64,000 nucleotides of DNA from Guillardia theta CCMP2712 (lineage: Eukaryota; Cryptophyceae; Pyrenomonadales; Geminigeraceae), in contig NW_005434627.1 in NCBI RefSeq assembly GCF_000315625.1, forward strand, positions 333,850-397,849, given 5' to 3'. How positions within the stretch are numbered: the first letter of the stretch is position 1; every line of letters starts with the position of its first letter. This document shows, piece after piece, positions 47,515-56,875 of this stretch. A program made the translations under genes and the position numbers. The notes under the pieces were generated by a model that did no database searches, was not told the DNA's origin, and worked only from the letters and a program-made list of their open reading frames with translations.

Positions 47515-50500
47515 CTAATTGAGAGGCGCACGACGCTGCCGCTGCCGCTGTCCATGAGAAGAAGCAGAAGCATCTTGACGCGTGCGATGCTGTTCATATT
47601 GCTGAAGCAACTGACGGAGCGCCGGTGTACGCGAGAGATGGGCAACAGGTTCCCAAGTGTCGTCGGCGGAGGAAAATCCCTTCCAACGAACCAGATATTG
47701 CTTCGCACCATTACGTTGACGATGATTGATGACGCGAGCCACTTCGTAGAATCCAGGTACAGGTTGGGAAACCACAGGCTGCTGCAAATGATCTTTCCTG
47801 CGCACATGGGGGCGTAGGAACTTGGCATTAAAAACATCTTGATCCATGCGAGGGAAGCGCTGGCGAACATCAACTCGATAATTGTTGTTGTTGCAAACCT
47901 CGGTGATAGGGAAAGGACCAATGTATCGATCTCGAAATTTGCGAATTTCAAACTGCTGATTGAATAAACGCGCGTCGATCCAGACCAAATCACCAACTTG
48001 CCATCGAAGCGGGCGGCGAGAAGGAAGTAGACGCGTCTCTGCTCGATTGGCGATCGAGGCCAAGGTATCTCGCACAAGGTTTTCACCTGCACGTATGTTG
48101 TCGACAGTCGTGCGGGCTTGAGGAAGAACCTGATCAAGGGTCAAATCCATAACTGAGCGCGGATTCTTGCCGTATTCCACTTGAAAGGCAGATAACCCTG
48201 TTTCACGACGGGGGGCATGATTGAGGGCAAACTCAATGAATGGAAGATGGACTGTCCATTCAGATGAACCCTGAGCGAGTTTAGTGCGGAGCATATCCAG
48301 AATGGTGGCATTGATCCGTTCAACGCGACCATTGGCCTGGGGATAGTACTTGGAAGAGTGGCGTACCTGAACACCTAGCGTCTGAAATACTGTATCCCAA
48401 AAATGCGAGGAGACATTTGGCCCATTATCCGAAAGGATTGCAGCAGGAAGACCACGAGTGCGATAGAAGTATTGGAGAAATAAATCCACAAGTTCCTGGG
48501 TCGTAGCAGACTTGTGAGTTGGAGCCAGCGTGACATGTTGCGAGAACGAGTCCAACATGACGAAGAGAGAATCATGACCTTGGGAGGTAGTCGGAAGTCC
48601 GCTGAGGAGATCGACGGAGATGACGTCAAATTTGTCAGCAGGAACGTCATGACTCTTGGGCAAACCGATGGGTTTCTGTTTGTAGTTCTTCGCAGCCTGG
48701 CAAATGAGGCAGGAATGCACGTAATTTTCGACATCACGCTTCATGTTATTCCAGTAGACTTTGGCAACAAGTGAGAGGTAGGTTTTGTCAGAACCCACAT
48801 GTCCGGCATCATCATGCGCTAGGCGTAGTACAGCAGCGCGGATAGCGGTAGGAACACAGATCCTCGTCCTGCCGGTAGAATCAACATAGTAGAGCAAGTC
48901 ATCCGAAAATTCAAAATGACGACAACCCGGTTGGCCGAGCAATTCGCCGTCTTTGCCCAGTTGGTATAAAACCTGAAAGTCAGGACAGGTGGAGTAGTTT
49001 TGCATCAGTTGGGAGACGAACGAGGAATCCGTAAGCATCTGAACGGTATGAAGACCAACAAGAAGATCCCGAGCAATGTCTTCAGCGCGCATAGCGCGAT
49101 CATGAGCCTGAGTCAGATCAGCGGGTGATTGGGGAGCGAACGATGGAGCAGGCGAGTCGCCTGAGATCCGACTGAGGGCATCAGCAACGACGTTAGTTTC
49201 GCCAGGGATGTGGTGGATCTCCATGTCGTACTGAAGGAAGGTAGACAACCAACGAGCCAGGCGGGGAGAGAGTTCAGACTGGGTGTTCAATCTGATCAAG
49301 CTGTGGTGATCGGTACATACACGAAAGCGACGACCAATCAAGTAGTAGGAAAAATGACGGAGACTTTCCTTGAGAGCAAGAAGCTCACGCTCATAGGTGG
49401 AGTAATTGCGTTCGGCGGAGGAGAGTTTCTTGCCATAAAATGCAACGGGATGTTCCTCGTTGTTTTCATCGATCTGATGAAGCGCGGCTCCAATGGCCAG
49501 GTCGCTAGCGTCTGTGTACAGGATGGTCAGCCGATCAGAACGGAAGTGAGCCAAGACTGGAGCCTGCGTAAGAGCTGTCTTGAGCGCGGCAAAAGCAGTC
49601 TCAGCAGACCGAGTCCACACGAAGCGACGTTGACTGGTTTTCAGCAGATCTGAGAGAGGTGCAGCATAGTTGGCAAAATTCTTGATGAAACGCCGATAAA
49701 AATTGGCGAGGCCTAAAAATTGGCGAAGTTGTTTCACAGATGCAGGAGGCGGAAAATCGTCGATGGCAGCAACTTTGCTAGCCTCGGGTGCAATCCCATG
49801 CGCATTCAAAGTATATCCGAGAAAACTGATCTGCGTCTGAAGAAACACACACTTGCTCCGTTTAACGAAGACCTGGTGGTGGCGGAGGCGCTCCAGTAGG
49901 AGACGCACCTGCTGTAGGTGTGAACGAGGATTACCCATGGAAAAGATTAAGAGATCATCGACGTAGACTAAGACGTTGTTCATACCTGCGAGGATGCCCT
50001 GTGAGAACTTCTGGAAGGCAGCTGTGGCCGTTTTCAGACCAAAGGGCAGAGCGCGGAATTGGTAGGATCCTTGTTCAGTAACAAACCCAGTATATTGAGA
50101 GCTGTCAGGAGTGAGAGCTAGCTGCCAGAATCCTGAGGCCATATCCAGCTTGCTGAAGTAGAGGGTATCCGTACTGGACACAGTACGCTGCGAGAGCACG
50201 CGCCCGATACGTTCCATGAGCTCGGTAGGGACGGGAGGCGGAAAACTGTCGTCGAGGAGGTGATTGTTGACTCCTCGATAATCAATACAAAAACGAAATT
50301 GAGGGACTCCTTCAGAGGAAAGACCTTTGCGAACAAAGATGACGGGACTCTGCCACATGACATCATTGTTCCGCTCGATGATGCCGCGTGCCAACAAGAA
50401 GTCGATCGTTTTAGCGAGCTCCTCCTGGAGCGTCGCCGGAAGTCGGTAGGGACGACGACGAATTGGACGAACGTCATCAGGAACCCGAAGGACAACGTCA

Positions 50501-51525
50501 TACTGCCCCCGCGAGACAGGTGGCTGGATTGGTAGTTCGTCCACCAGAACATCGGAAAAATCCTCGAGTAGCTCCTGCAAGGCCGGAGCTGCGAGCGGCG
50601 AGGCCGACGAGGCGACCTGAGAGACCAATGAACTGGTAGAAACAGGCGAGGACACGGTCGCCATGACCCAGGGCATCATATCCTCAGGTGGAGGAGGCTG
50701 AAGCGTGTTCCAGTCCGCATGCCAGGGAAAAATCAAACACTGGGCTTGCCGCATAGCCGCGGAGCCAGGACCAGGGATGTGAAATGCGAGCGGAAGGCGT
50801 TGACGCCCCGCAGTACCATCCTGCGCTGGAATAGTAACGAGCTTGGAATGAAAGTCGATATTCATTTTCATCTTGGCAATGAACGGTTGGGACAAAATTG
50901 CCGGCAGTGACGCTGGAGAGTCCAAAATGAAGAACGTTTCTTGCGTTTCAACATTGGTGCCTGCAATGCGAAACGGCAGGAGGCAGGTTTCACGAAGCAC
51001 GACCTGGGCGTCGCCATGAGCGAACTGAGCGGTAAGCGTGGCGGGAATTCGCTGTGTGGTCAATTGGAGCTGTCGCGCAACCTGACGCGAGATCACACTG
51101 ATCTCAGCACCCGAGTCAAGCAAAGCCAGGATCTCGGAAGTAGCAGCTGGCACCGGAGAGGTGAGTGGTACAATGGGCAGATAGAGAAGCGATCCTGAAG
51201 ACGCCCCGTGCTCCTGAGAGCCAAGGGAGTGGAGTGCAATCGGATGCAAGTGTACCTCGAGAGCGTCACCGTCCAGAGGCACTTCATCTTCCAGTTCTTC
51301 AGCAAAATGCACCTGAGGACGGCGCTTAGGCGTCTTCGAGCGAGCAGCAATCTTGTTAGCTGCAACGGACGGAGCAGCCTTGCGGTCGTCGGAAGTCTGA
51401 ACAGCGCCAAGCAGAGGCGGAGAGGAGGAGTCGGACGACTGCTCACGTTCAGGACTCTGACTGCGGCGGGTACGACGATCGGACACTCGGAAGATCGATG
51501 TCCGAGTTTGCCACAGTTGTAACAA
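47515..51525 (-). CDS. pol: Retrotransposon Pol polyprotein (PR-RT-RH-IN-chromodomain)
   Basis: Copies the element RNA into DNA and inserts it. 1336 codons, uninterrupted. Aspartic protease LLDSGAEISVIS (residues ~130-145); reverse transcriptase with NNVLVYVDDLLIF near residue 520; RNase H ILYTDASDLAIGAALHQ near 670; integrase zinc finger (H..H, CLICQ) near 930-975 and the D, D, E core (DVISVDLL, ILSDNGPN, NGRVERINAT); chromodomain at ~1265-1305 (VARVINHRQ, QYLVRWKGFSSADDTWEP). No start codon is needed if it is made as Gag-Pol: its frame is -1 relative to gag and overlaps it over 51093-51525. Chromodomains steer chromovirus integration to modified histones in other systems. Confidence 0.96.
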   Translation of the reverse strand: MLQLWQTRTSIFRVSDRRTRRSQSPEREQSSDSSSPPLLGAVQTSDDRKAAPSVAANKIAARSKTPKRRPQVHFAEELEDEVPLDGDALEVHLHPIALHSLGSQEHGASSGSLLYLPIVPLTSPVPAATSEILALLDSGAEISVISRQVARQLQLTTQRIPATLTAQFAHGDAQVVLRETCLLPFRIAGTNVETQETFFILDSPASLPAILSQPFIAKMKMNIDFHSKLVTIPAQDGTAGRQRLPLAFHIPGPGSAAMRQAQCLIFPWHADWNTLQPPPPEDMMPWVMATVSSPVSTSSLVSQVASSASPLAAPALQELLEDFSDVLVDELPIQPPVSRGQYDVVLRVPDDVRPIRRRPYRLPATLQEELAKTIDFLLARGIIERNNDVMWQSPVIFVRKGLSSEGVPQFRFCIDYRGVNNHLLDDSFPPPVPTELMERIGRVLSQRTVSSTDTLYFSKLDMASGFWQLALTPDSSQYTGFVTEQGSYQFRALPFGLKTATAAFQKFSQGILAGMNNVLVYVDDLLIFSMGNPRSHLQQVRLLLERLRHHQVFVKRSKCVFLQTQISFLGYTLNAHGIAPEASKVAAIDDFPPPASVKQLRQFLGLANFYRRFIKNFANYAAPLSDLLKTSQRRFVWTRSAETAFAALKTALTQAPVLAHFRSDRLTILYTDASDLAIGAALHQIDENNEEHPVAFYGKKLSSAERNYSTYERELLALKESLRHFSYYLIGRRFRVCTDHHSLIRLNTQSELSPRLARWLSTFLQYDMEIHHIPGETNVVADALSRISGDSPAPSFAPQSPADLTQAHDRAMRAEDIARDLLVGLHTVQMLTDSSFVSQLMQNYSTCPDFQVLYQLGKDGELLGQPGCRHFEFSDDLLYYVDSTGRTRICVPTAIRAAVLRLAHDDAGHVGSDKTYLSLVAKVYWNNMKRDVENYVHSCLICQAAKNYKQKPIGLPKSHDVPADKFDVISVDLLSGLPTTSQGHDSLFVMLDSFSQHVTLAPTHKSATTQELVDLFLQYFYRTRGLPAAILSDNGPNVSSHFWDTVFQTLGVQVRHSSKYYPQANGRVERINATILDMLRTKLAQGSSEWTVHLPFIEFALNHAPRRETGLSAFQVEYGKNPRSVMDLTLDQVLPQARTTVDNIRAGENLVRDTLASIANRAETRLLPSRRPLRWQVGDLVWIDARLFNQQFEIRKFRDRYIGPFPITEVCNNNNYRVDVRQRFPRMDQDVFNAKFLRPHVRRKDHLQQPVVSQPVPGFYEVARVINHRQRNGAKQYLVRWKGFSSADDTWEPVAHLSRTPALRQLLQQYEQHRTRQDASASSHGQRQRQRRAPLN

Positions 51526-52568
51526 CGGATGGCATTGGTCGATGTGTTTGGGGACGAGGAGTCTCCCGCACTCCTGGCGTCCTGCCGAGCAGCACGGCGC
51601 TCTTTGAAGGCCGAAGCCTTGCCAGAAGGACGACTCTTGCGATCATTAGAATTAGAGGAGCGATTGCCCACCTGCACGGAATAGAGCTGCCGGTGGGGAT
51701 CTGCTCCCGTCGAATGTTCTTTGGTTCTGGTCTGATTGTCGATCTTGAGCGCGTACTCCCTGAGCTGACGGAAGTCAACATCATCCGAACGCTGTAGAGT
51801 CACCCACTGATTCAAGAGTAGAGCAGTCATATGCGATCGGACACCATTAATGAACCGTTTGCAGACCAGTGAGGACGTCGCAAATAATTTACCATCCGGA
51901 AGGAGCTGAAGTTGCTCGATTAAGGTCAGGGTTCGGGCAGCATACGAAGCAAGAGATTCCTGACGGTCTTGATTCAAATTGTCGAGTTGGTGAATGAGAT
52001 TCGACAGCAGGTGAGGAGGCAGGAATTTTTCACGAATTTCCTCTGAAAATGTATCCCACTCCATGCGGCGAAAGGTCTCTGGCGGGTACTTGGCCACGAA
52101 GTGTTGGCGCATTGGAGCATCCAGTAAATCGAGGGTATGGACAACCCAGTTGGCTCGGGGGATACCATACACAGCAAAGGAGTACTGAATGGTTTGAACC
52201 CATGTCAAGACATTGTTGGCGCTAGTTTGGCGGGCAGTATCCAACTTGGGGAGATTGCGCAACTTAGCAAGCAATTGCTGATCAGCCAGAGAGACCAGCT
52301 GAGGACCGTCACGCGAGGAGATGGGGGGCGGTCCAGGCTTGAGAGCGGCGGGCGGGACCGCCTCAGAAGAAGCAGGAGCTTCGAGAGCGTTCAACCGCTG
52401 CTGAACCTCCAGCAGCGCGGCAGACATGTTTTGGAGCGACCGATCCTCGGTCGATTCGGGACGAAGATCGTCGTCAATGCCGGCAGCAGATTGCCAGTCA
52501 TGTTCCAAAGTATCCGTAGCATTCTCGTCCAGCATGCGAGCTGCGAGTCGAGTATTGTATCCGGACAT
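51093..52568 (-). CDS. gag: Retrotransposon Gag polyprotein
   Basis: Capsid/nucleocapsid precursor. 491 codons from ATG 52568. It begins MSGYNTRLAARMLDENATD. The capsid part has the usual Ty3 core (WVQTIQYSFAVYGIP; YPPETFRRMEWDTFSEEIRE; LDNLNQDRQESLASYAAR). A CCHC zinc knuckle, CYNCGKLGHRSSEC, lies near residue 345. After the knuckle the gag frame becomes less protein-like while the pol frame becomes charged and ordered. This fits a -1 frameshift soon after the knuckle; no clear slippery heptamer was found by eye. Confidence 0.93.
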   Translation of the reverse strand: MSGYNTRLAARMLDENATDTLEHDWQSAAGIDDDLRPESTEDRSLQNMSAALLEVQQRLNALEAPASSEAVPPAALKPGPPPISSRDGPQLVSLADQQLLAKLRNLPKLDTARQTSANNVLTWVQTIQYSFAVYGIPRANWVVHTLDLLDAPMRQHFVAKYPPETFRRMEWDTFSEEIREKFLPPHLLSNLIHQLDNLNQDRQESLASYAARTLTLIEQLQLLPDGKLFATSSLVCKRFINGVRSHMTALLLNQWVTLQRSDDVDFRQLREYALKIDNQTRTKEHSTGADPHRQLYSVQVGNRSSNSNDRKSRPSGKASAFKERRAARQDARSAGDSSSPNTSTNAIRCYNCGKLGHRSSECPIVVPAAVRVLNVSSRPTPPLRLCLALFRLPTTARLLRPLQLTRLLLARRRLSAVLRCILLKNWKMKCLWTVTLSRYTCIRLHSTPLALRSTGRLQDRFSICPLYHSPLRCQLLLPRSWLCLTRVLRSV

Positions 52569-52656
52569 CTACGCGACGTAAGCGTAGGAAGAAGCAGAAG
52601 AACAGTGGAGAAAGGGAGGGGAAGAGAGAAGACTCGATCTCTGTCACCGATCACAA

Positions 52657-52667
52657 CCTTGCTACCA
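52657..52667 (-). other. Primer binding site (initiator-Met-tRNA-like)
   Basis: TGGTAGCAAGG in element sense, six bases inside the 5' LTR. It resembles the complement of the 3' end of initiator methionine tRNA (TGGTAGCAGAG) used by many Ty3/gypsy elements. Confidence 0.6.
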
Positions 52668-52673
52668 ATTTTA

Positions 52674-53307
52674 TGTCACACCTCGAAGATTCTCGAGTGG
52701 ACCTTCAAGCGCAGTTCAATAAGAGTCACGTTGGATTTCTCTACTAAGAGGGAAAGCGGTGAAACAGAAGGAGATCTAACTCTCTTTTATTTCTTTCACA
52801 CACACACACAAAACAAGACAAGACGATACACACAAAGACGTCTCAACAATCGTGGCACACACACGAAAGGGGAAGAGGACCACCTAGCTCTGACGAGTTT
52901 CATCCTTTTATAGCTTCGAGGAATGAGCCAGGGGTGCCGTCTCTTGGCTACAGAAAGGAGGGGTATCCTGTTCTTGGAAGTTGACAAGCATCCCTTCTGA
53001 CCTTCGAGAGGATACCATGCTCTCTCGCAGGGAAGAGAACCCCGTCCTTGCATGGCAGCAAGCTGCTTCCAACGGGTCGTACTGCACAAGACGCACCCCT
53101 TCTGTTTACCTTGTAAGTCCCCCACGGGTACACGGTTGCTGCAACAAAGGCCTCCACAGGGGTCCTTTCAGCAGCTTCACACTGGAGTAGAGTATCCTGG
53201 GTCATCCAGGAGAAGTCAGCTTCGAACACGAGTACGAGACAGCCAACTGTCCTTTCATCCTGATAGGCCTTTGTCTGACTCGGGCTCGGTTCCTATGAGC
53301 TCTGACA
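52674..53307 (-). repeat. LTR (5' LTR of the minus-strand element)
   Basis: Almost identical to 46770-47404 (one 2-to-1-base difference seen near position 53 of the LTR). Ends TGTCA/TGACA. Confidence 0.95.
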
Positions 53308-53507
53308 GACGTTCGAATTTGACCCCTGAGTTCCTCACTGTCACCGATGCGTTCGTCTTGCTGACGCCCAACATGATCCGCCTCTTCGCCATCTGCTGCG
53401 CCATCTCTAGTTTCTCCTGCTCCTTTTGATTCCGCGAGGAGCGAGAGCTGGCCGTAGAAACCTCACAGGGCAAGAAGGGGAGTTCTCGTTCTCTCCTTGT
53501 TGACAAG
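53308..53507 (-). pseudogene. Orphan coiled-coil coding fragment next to the LTR
   Basis: Minus strand reads SRSSRNQKEQEKLEMAQQ then MAKRRIMLGVSKTNASVTVR, well-formed helical sequence that runs straight into the LTR at 53307. It looks like an exon fragment of a host gene, or of an older element, cut by the insertion. No start or splice partner found. Confidence 0.35.
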
Positions 53508-53768
53508 TTTTTCTCCTTAGATGTTGATCATCCCTTCAGCCCTTAGAGAGGAGGCCTTGCTCTCTCGCAGGGAAGAGAATCCCGTCCTTGCATGCCAGCA
53601 GGCTGCTTCCAACGCGTCACAAGTCACTGAGTTGCACTCCACAATGCTAACCCGTCCTCTTCCAGCACGTAGGCCACCACGGGTACAGAGTTCCTGCAAC
53701 AAAGACCAACAGAGGGTCCTTTTCAGCACTGGCGCAGATTCACACTCCGGGGGTGGATGGAGGAGGCT
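53508..53768 (-). repeat. Diverged relic of a related LTR
   Basis: Aligns by eye to LTR positions 47075-47290: shared blocks CTCTCTCGCAGGGAAGAGAA, CCCGTCCTTGCATG, GCTGCTTCCAACG, CACGGGTACA and CTGCAACAAAG, with many substitutions and indels between them. So an older LTR of the same family lies beside the young element. Confidence 0.85.
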
Positions 53769-53799
53769 GTTGCCTGTGCCAGTAACTTAAACCGTCTCT

Positions 53800-54430
53800 A
53801 ACCTTCCTGGCAAGGGTCTGACTGAGTCGGGCTCAGTTGGCACTGCACTACGGCACTGCGGCAACACGCTTAGTGATGAGCTCTCAGCCTCAGTCTGCCA
53901 GACAGACTGAGACACTGATGATCGGATGGCAGGGCCTCATCACTGAGTCATCATAGCAGTCTGGCACTGTAGTGACGAGTAGCACTGAGCCTCGGATCGG
54001 ATCAGGACCGGCGGTCACGACCGTCCGATCCGACCGTAAGGTCGGACGGTACGGTAGCCTGCCGGCCGCCGAGCACGGTCAGCGATCGGACGGACACGGC
54101 CGCGCACTGCACGGTGCCCGGCCAGACTCGGGACCGGTCTTGTCAGCGTCACCCGGCCGCCCATCATGGGCCAGTGCGAGCGCTCAGTCACTGAGTCAGT
54201 CCCCCCCGGGCCCCCGGGGCTGTGTGACAGTGAGGCGCGGCCGGCCTCAGCCCGGCAGGCTGACTCTGGCCTGAGCTATTTCTTTACTCAAAGTTAAGTT
54301 AAAGATCAGCAGTGGCGGCCGCGGAGCCTGCCAGTCCCGGGCCCCGGCCGAGCCACGGTCGGGCCAACTGTGGCCCGTGTAGCCCTCGTGACCGATATAT
54401 TTTACTGCACCGTAAAGTTAGGGTCCTGCT
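53800..54430. other. GC-rich non-coding island 6
   Basis: GCCGG/CACTG/GATCGGA texture. TGAGTCA at 53943 and 54190. It contains, inverted, the 19-mer TTAACTTAACTTTGAGTAA found in island 3. Followed by AT-rich DNA with the small gene at 54917. Confidence 0.6.
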
Positions 54431-54916
54431 TCGTCAGCATTGTTCACTAGCCAGTCACAGGCACAGTCTTAATATCTCAAAAGAGATGTTATCGCGTCAC
54501 ATGTCGTCACTGGACTCAACGTCTACGTTCCATATCCGGCCATAACCCTGAAACATTGTAAACAAGCAATGATTCGGATAAGTCGCTGACATAATCACAT
54601 ACGATTGAGGTCATCCCAATATCTTAAATCTTGCCTACCCTATCGAGTATCTAGTTTTCGAGTATCACAGGGTGGGTACTTCATACTGGCTGGTTACTCC
54701 AGGGGAGGGCTTCAAGGGTATATCCTCCTGTGTGGAGGTGGTTCCAATAGATACAGTTCGTGGAAGCGCCTGAGCATTGACAAAGACTTCTTGTAATTCT
54801 CTCCCTTTGCAATCACTGTCTCGTCACAATTTGTATTACAAGAAACACAGAGTTGAATCTTTGAGCGTTCAGGAAAAGAAGAATCCAACGACTCTAGCAA
54901 CTCATTGTTTTTTCTT

Positions 54917-55144
54917 ATGACGAATCATCTGGATTCGAAGATTGGCGACAGCTCTATGGCGAGAATAGCTAACGTTGAAGTAGATCGAAAGGAATTCTAC
55001 ATTTCAATGCCCTTTGATTTCGTTTTTGAGCCGAGTAAGAGATCGCTGCGCATCTCCAGGCAAGGGGACAAAGATGGTTTGCTAAACAACATCAAGCACG
55101 CCAGAAGAAAGTATGATAAGAAAAGATTGTATTCTTCCATGTAA
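54917..55144 (+). CDS. Small unassigned protein, DGLLLSNI-type motif (member B)
   Basis: 75 residues, no intron, AT-rich. ATG 54917 (MTNHLDSKIGDSSMARIAN) was chosen over upstream non-ATG codons. The C-terminal half has a predicted strand pair (FYISMPFDFVFEP; RSLRISRQG) and then DGLLNNIKHARRKYDKKR, ending YSSM. The motif matches members A, C and D but lacks one Leu. No signal peptide, no known domain. A G-run block (GGGTGGGTACTTC) lies about 250 nt upstream. Confidence 0.6.
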   Translation: MTNHLDSKIGDSSMARIANVEVDRKEFYISMPFDFVFEPSKRSLRISRQGDKDGLLNNIKHARRKYDKKRLYSSM

Positions 55145-55863
55145 ATAGTGTCTGAAAATAGAACAATCTCTGCGATTCTTGTTTTCTGTATGTTTGATTT
55201 AAGTGAGAAGCTAAATGTAACATTTTTCAATGAACGTGATATTTGAGATATCTCAGTCGATGTGGTTTACCAAAGATTACACTTTGTTCAAATACCTCAA
55301 AGGATGATCTCACACCTTATTCGAGCATGAGTGCACATGTGCTGATCGAAAACACAAGCTGGAAGCTGGACAAACGGAAATCGCGATCTTGTAGAAACAG
55401 GCACTAGAGAAGCACGAGGGGCTTATTGTACTGGATGTTACAACATAGCCAGTAGTCCTAATAACTTGGGTTTGATCCAATTGTACACAGTATAAGATAG
55501 CTTTCCTCCAAACTCACCCTGAAGGCAACATAACAAAGGTAAAGGCAACATAACAAAGGAAATCGAAGATGACAACAACAAAAGTAACCGAATGCGTCTG
55601 GGTTCCCTCGCTAATAATGAATCATCATCTTATGCTTGAATCATCTTATGCAGCATCCACACATTCGAATACCATTATCAATCCTTGTGAGACGAACAGT
55701 GTGTACACGTATGAAAGTTTATTACATTCTGAGAATTAACTCGAAAAATGATTTTCACTGCATTATGCACAGGAAAAATGAGAACCATAGTTGAGAAACA
55801 ATCAATATACAGGTACAGCTACTGCTACTTACAAACGAGTAATGAAATATACTATGAGAAGAG
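55145..55863. other. AT-rich intergenic
   Basis: Low-GC DNA between two convergently arranged small genes. A short direct repeat, GGCAACATAACAAAGG(T/A)AA, occurs twice near 55524-55560. No exon seen. Confidence 0.5.
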
Positions 55864-56103
55864 CTATATTTTCGCATAGACTGGATCTGACAGCTTTCTT
55901 CTTGCTCTTTCGATGTTTGATAACAAAAGCCCATCCGGACCTGTGACAATGCACCTTTTACTTCTTGCAGTCAACTCCAATTTGAAATTGGATGGAGCAG
56001 AAATGTTGCGGTCTGTAGAGATGGATAGATCACGAAAATCGTCTTGTAGGCGCTTGGACACGTGCTGTATGGCCTGTTGCTCGATATTTGCCATCTCAGC
56101 CAT
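55864..56103 (-). CDS. Small unassigned protein, DGLLLSNI-type motif (member C)
   Basis: 79 residues from ATG 56103. N-terminal helix MAEMANIEQQAIQHVSKRLQ, then SAPSNFKLELTARSKRCIV, then GPDGLLLSNIERARRKLSD and a short tail ending AKI. This is the clearest form of the shared motif. Intronless. It points away from member D, with a G-run block (GGTGGGGTACTTTC, GGGGTAG) between them at 56335-56370. Confidence 0.65.
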   Translation of the reverse strand: MAEMANIEQQAIQHVSKRLQDDFRDLSISTDRNISAPSNFKLELTARSKRCIVTGPDGLLLSNIERARRKLSDPVYAKI

Positions 56104-56875
56104 GTATTTCCAATGCAGACAAGGTTCTCGGATGACAGAAAGGAGGAGGAGGAGGAGGAACAGGAGGAGGAGGTGGGCAAAAGATCAGGGCCAAGTTCTC
56201 AGACAAGAGAGAGAGAGAGGTTGTGGTTGCTGTGGGAACGCGATGAGATCGGAGCGCGGCAGTGAAAGGAAAGCCAGCGCACAGCGTAACAAAAAAGCCG
56301 CAGCCACAAGTACTTCAGTAGGGACGTCGTCAAAGGTGGGGTACTTTCTGGGGAAGAATGGGGTAGTTCTGAGAAAGAATCTTTTCACCTTGCAGGGTAC
56401 AGCCGTGGTAAAAAACCCTCATCAACTTTAAAACAGATTTAGAAGCTCAGCAGGCGGTCCCGGCCACCACCCAGCAATCAAACACTGACTTCTTGAGCAC
56501 TTTGCCGGAGCTCATATCCGTCGAGATCCGGAAGCGTTTACGAATAAACAAGTTTTCATATCTTACAAAGTCAGCGGGTCCCGTGTGTCCATTACATGTG
56601 ACCACTTAACGCGTATCTCCTGAGCCATTCCGACGTAACGTCTGTGAAAACTATCATTTTCGGATTTTAAGCTATATTGCCAGGGATCTTGAGATGCATG
56701 TTCCGACTGCACGCTTTACCAGGAAATGATAACCGGAACGGAACGATCCGACTGAAAGTAAATAGCAGCAGCAGCAGCAGCAGACGAAGAAGAAGAAGAA
56801 GAAGAAGAAGGAGAAGGAGAAGAAGGAGATAAATTGTGATAGAAGAGTGATAGAGGTGAATAAGGAAGACTTGAG
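56104..56875. other. Intergenic between divergent small genes
   Basis: AGG-rich tract at 56140-56180, G-run words at 56335-56370 and a GCA/GAA trinucleotide run at 56765-56825. It should contain both promoters of members C and D. Confidence 0.5.

Larger units (their letters stand above)
46770..53307 (-). mobile_element. Ty3/gypsy-type LTR retrotransposon, chromovirus-like, apparently complete
   Basis: 6.5-kb element in minus orientation: LTR (635 bp, 46770-47404), pol (51525-47515), gag (52568-51093), LTR (634 bp, 52674-53307). LTRs begin TGTCA and end TGACA and differ at only one place that I can see (AAGAACTCACG versus AAGAGTCACG), so insertion is recent. Domain order protease, RT, RNase H, integrase with a C-terminal chromodomain places it in the chromovirus branch of Ty3/gypsy. 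The 5-bp flanks (TCTTT left, GACGT right) do not match, so no target-site duplication survives. Both long frames are open. Confidence 0.96.
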
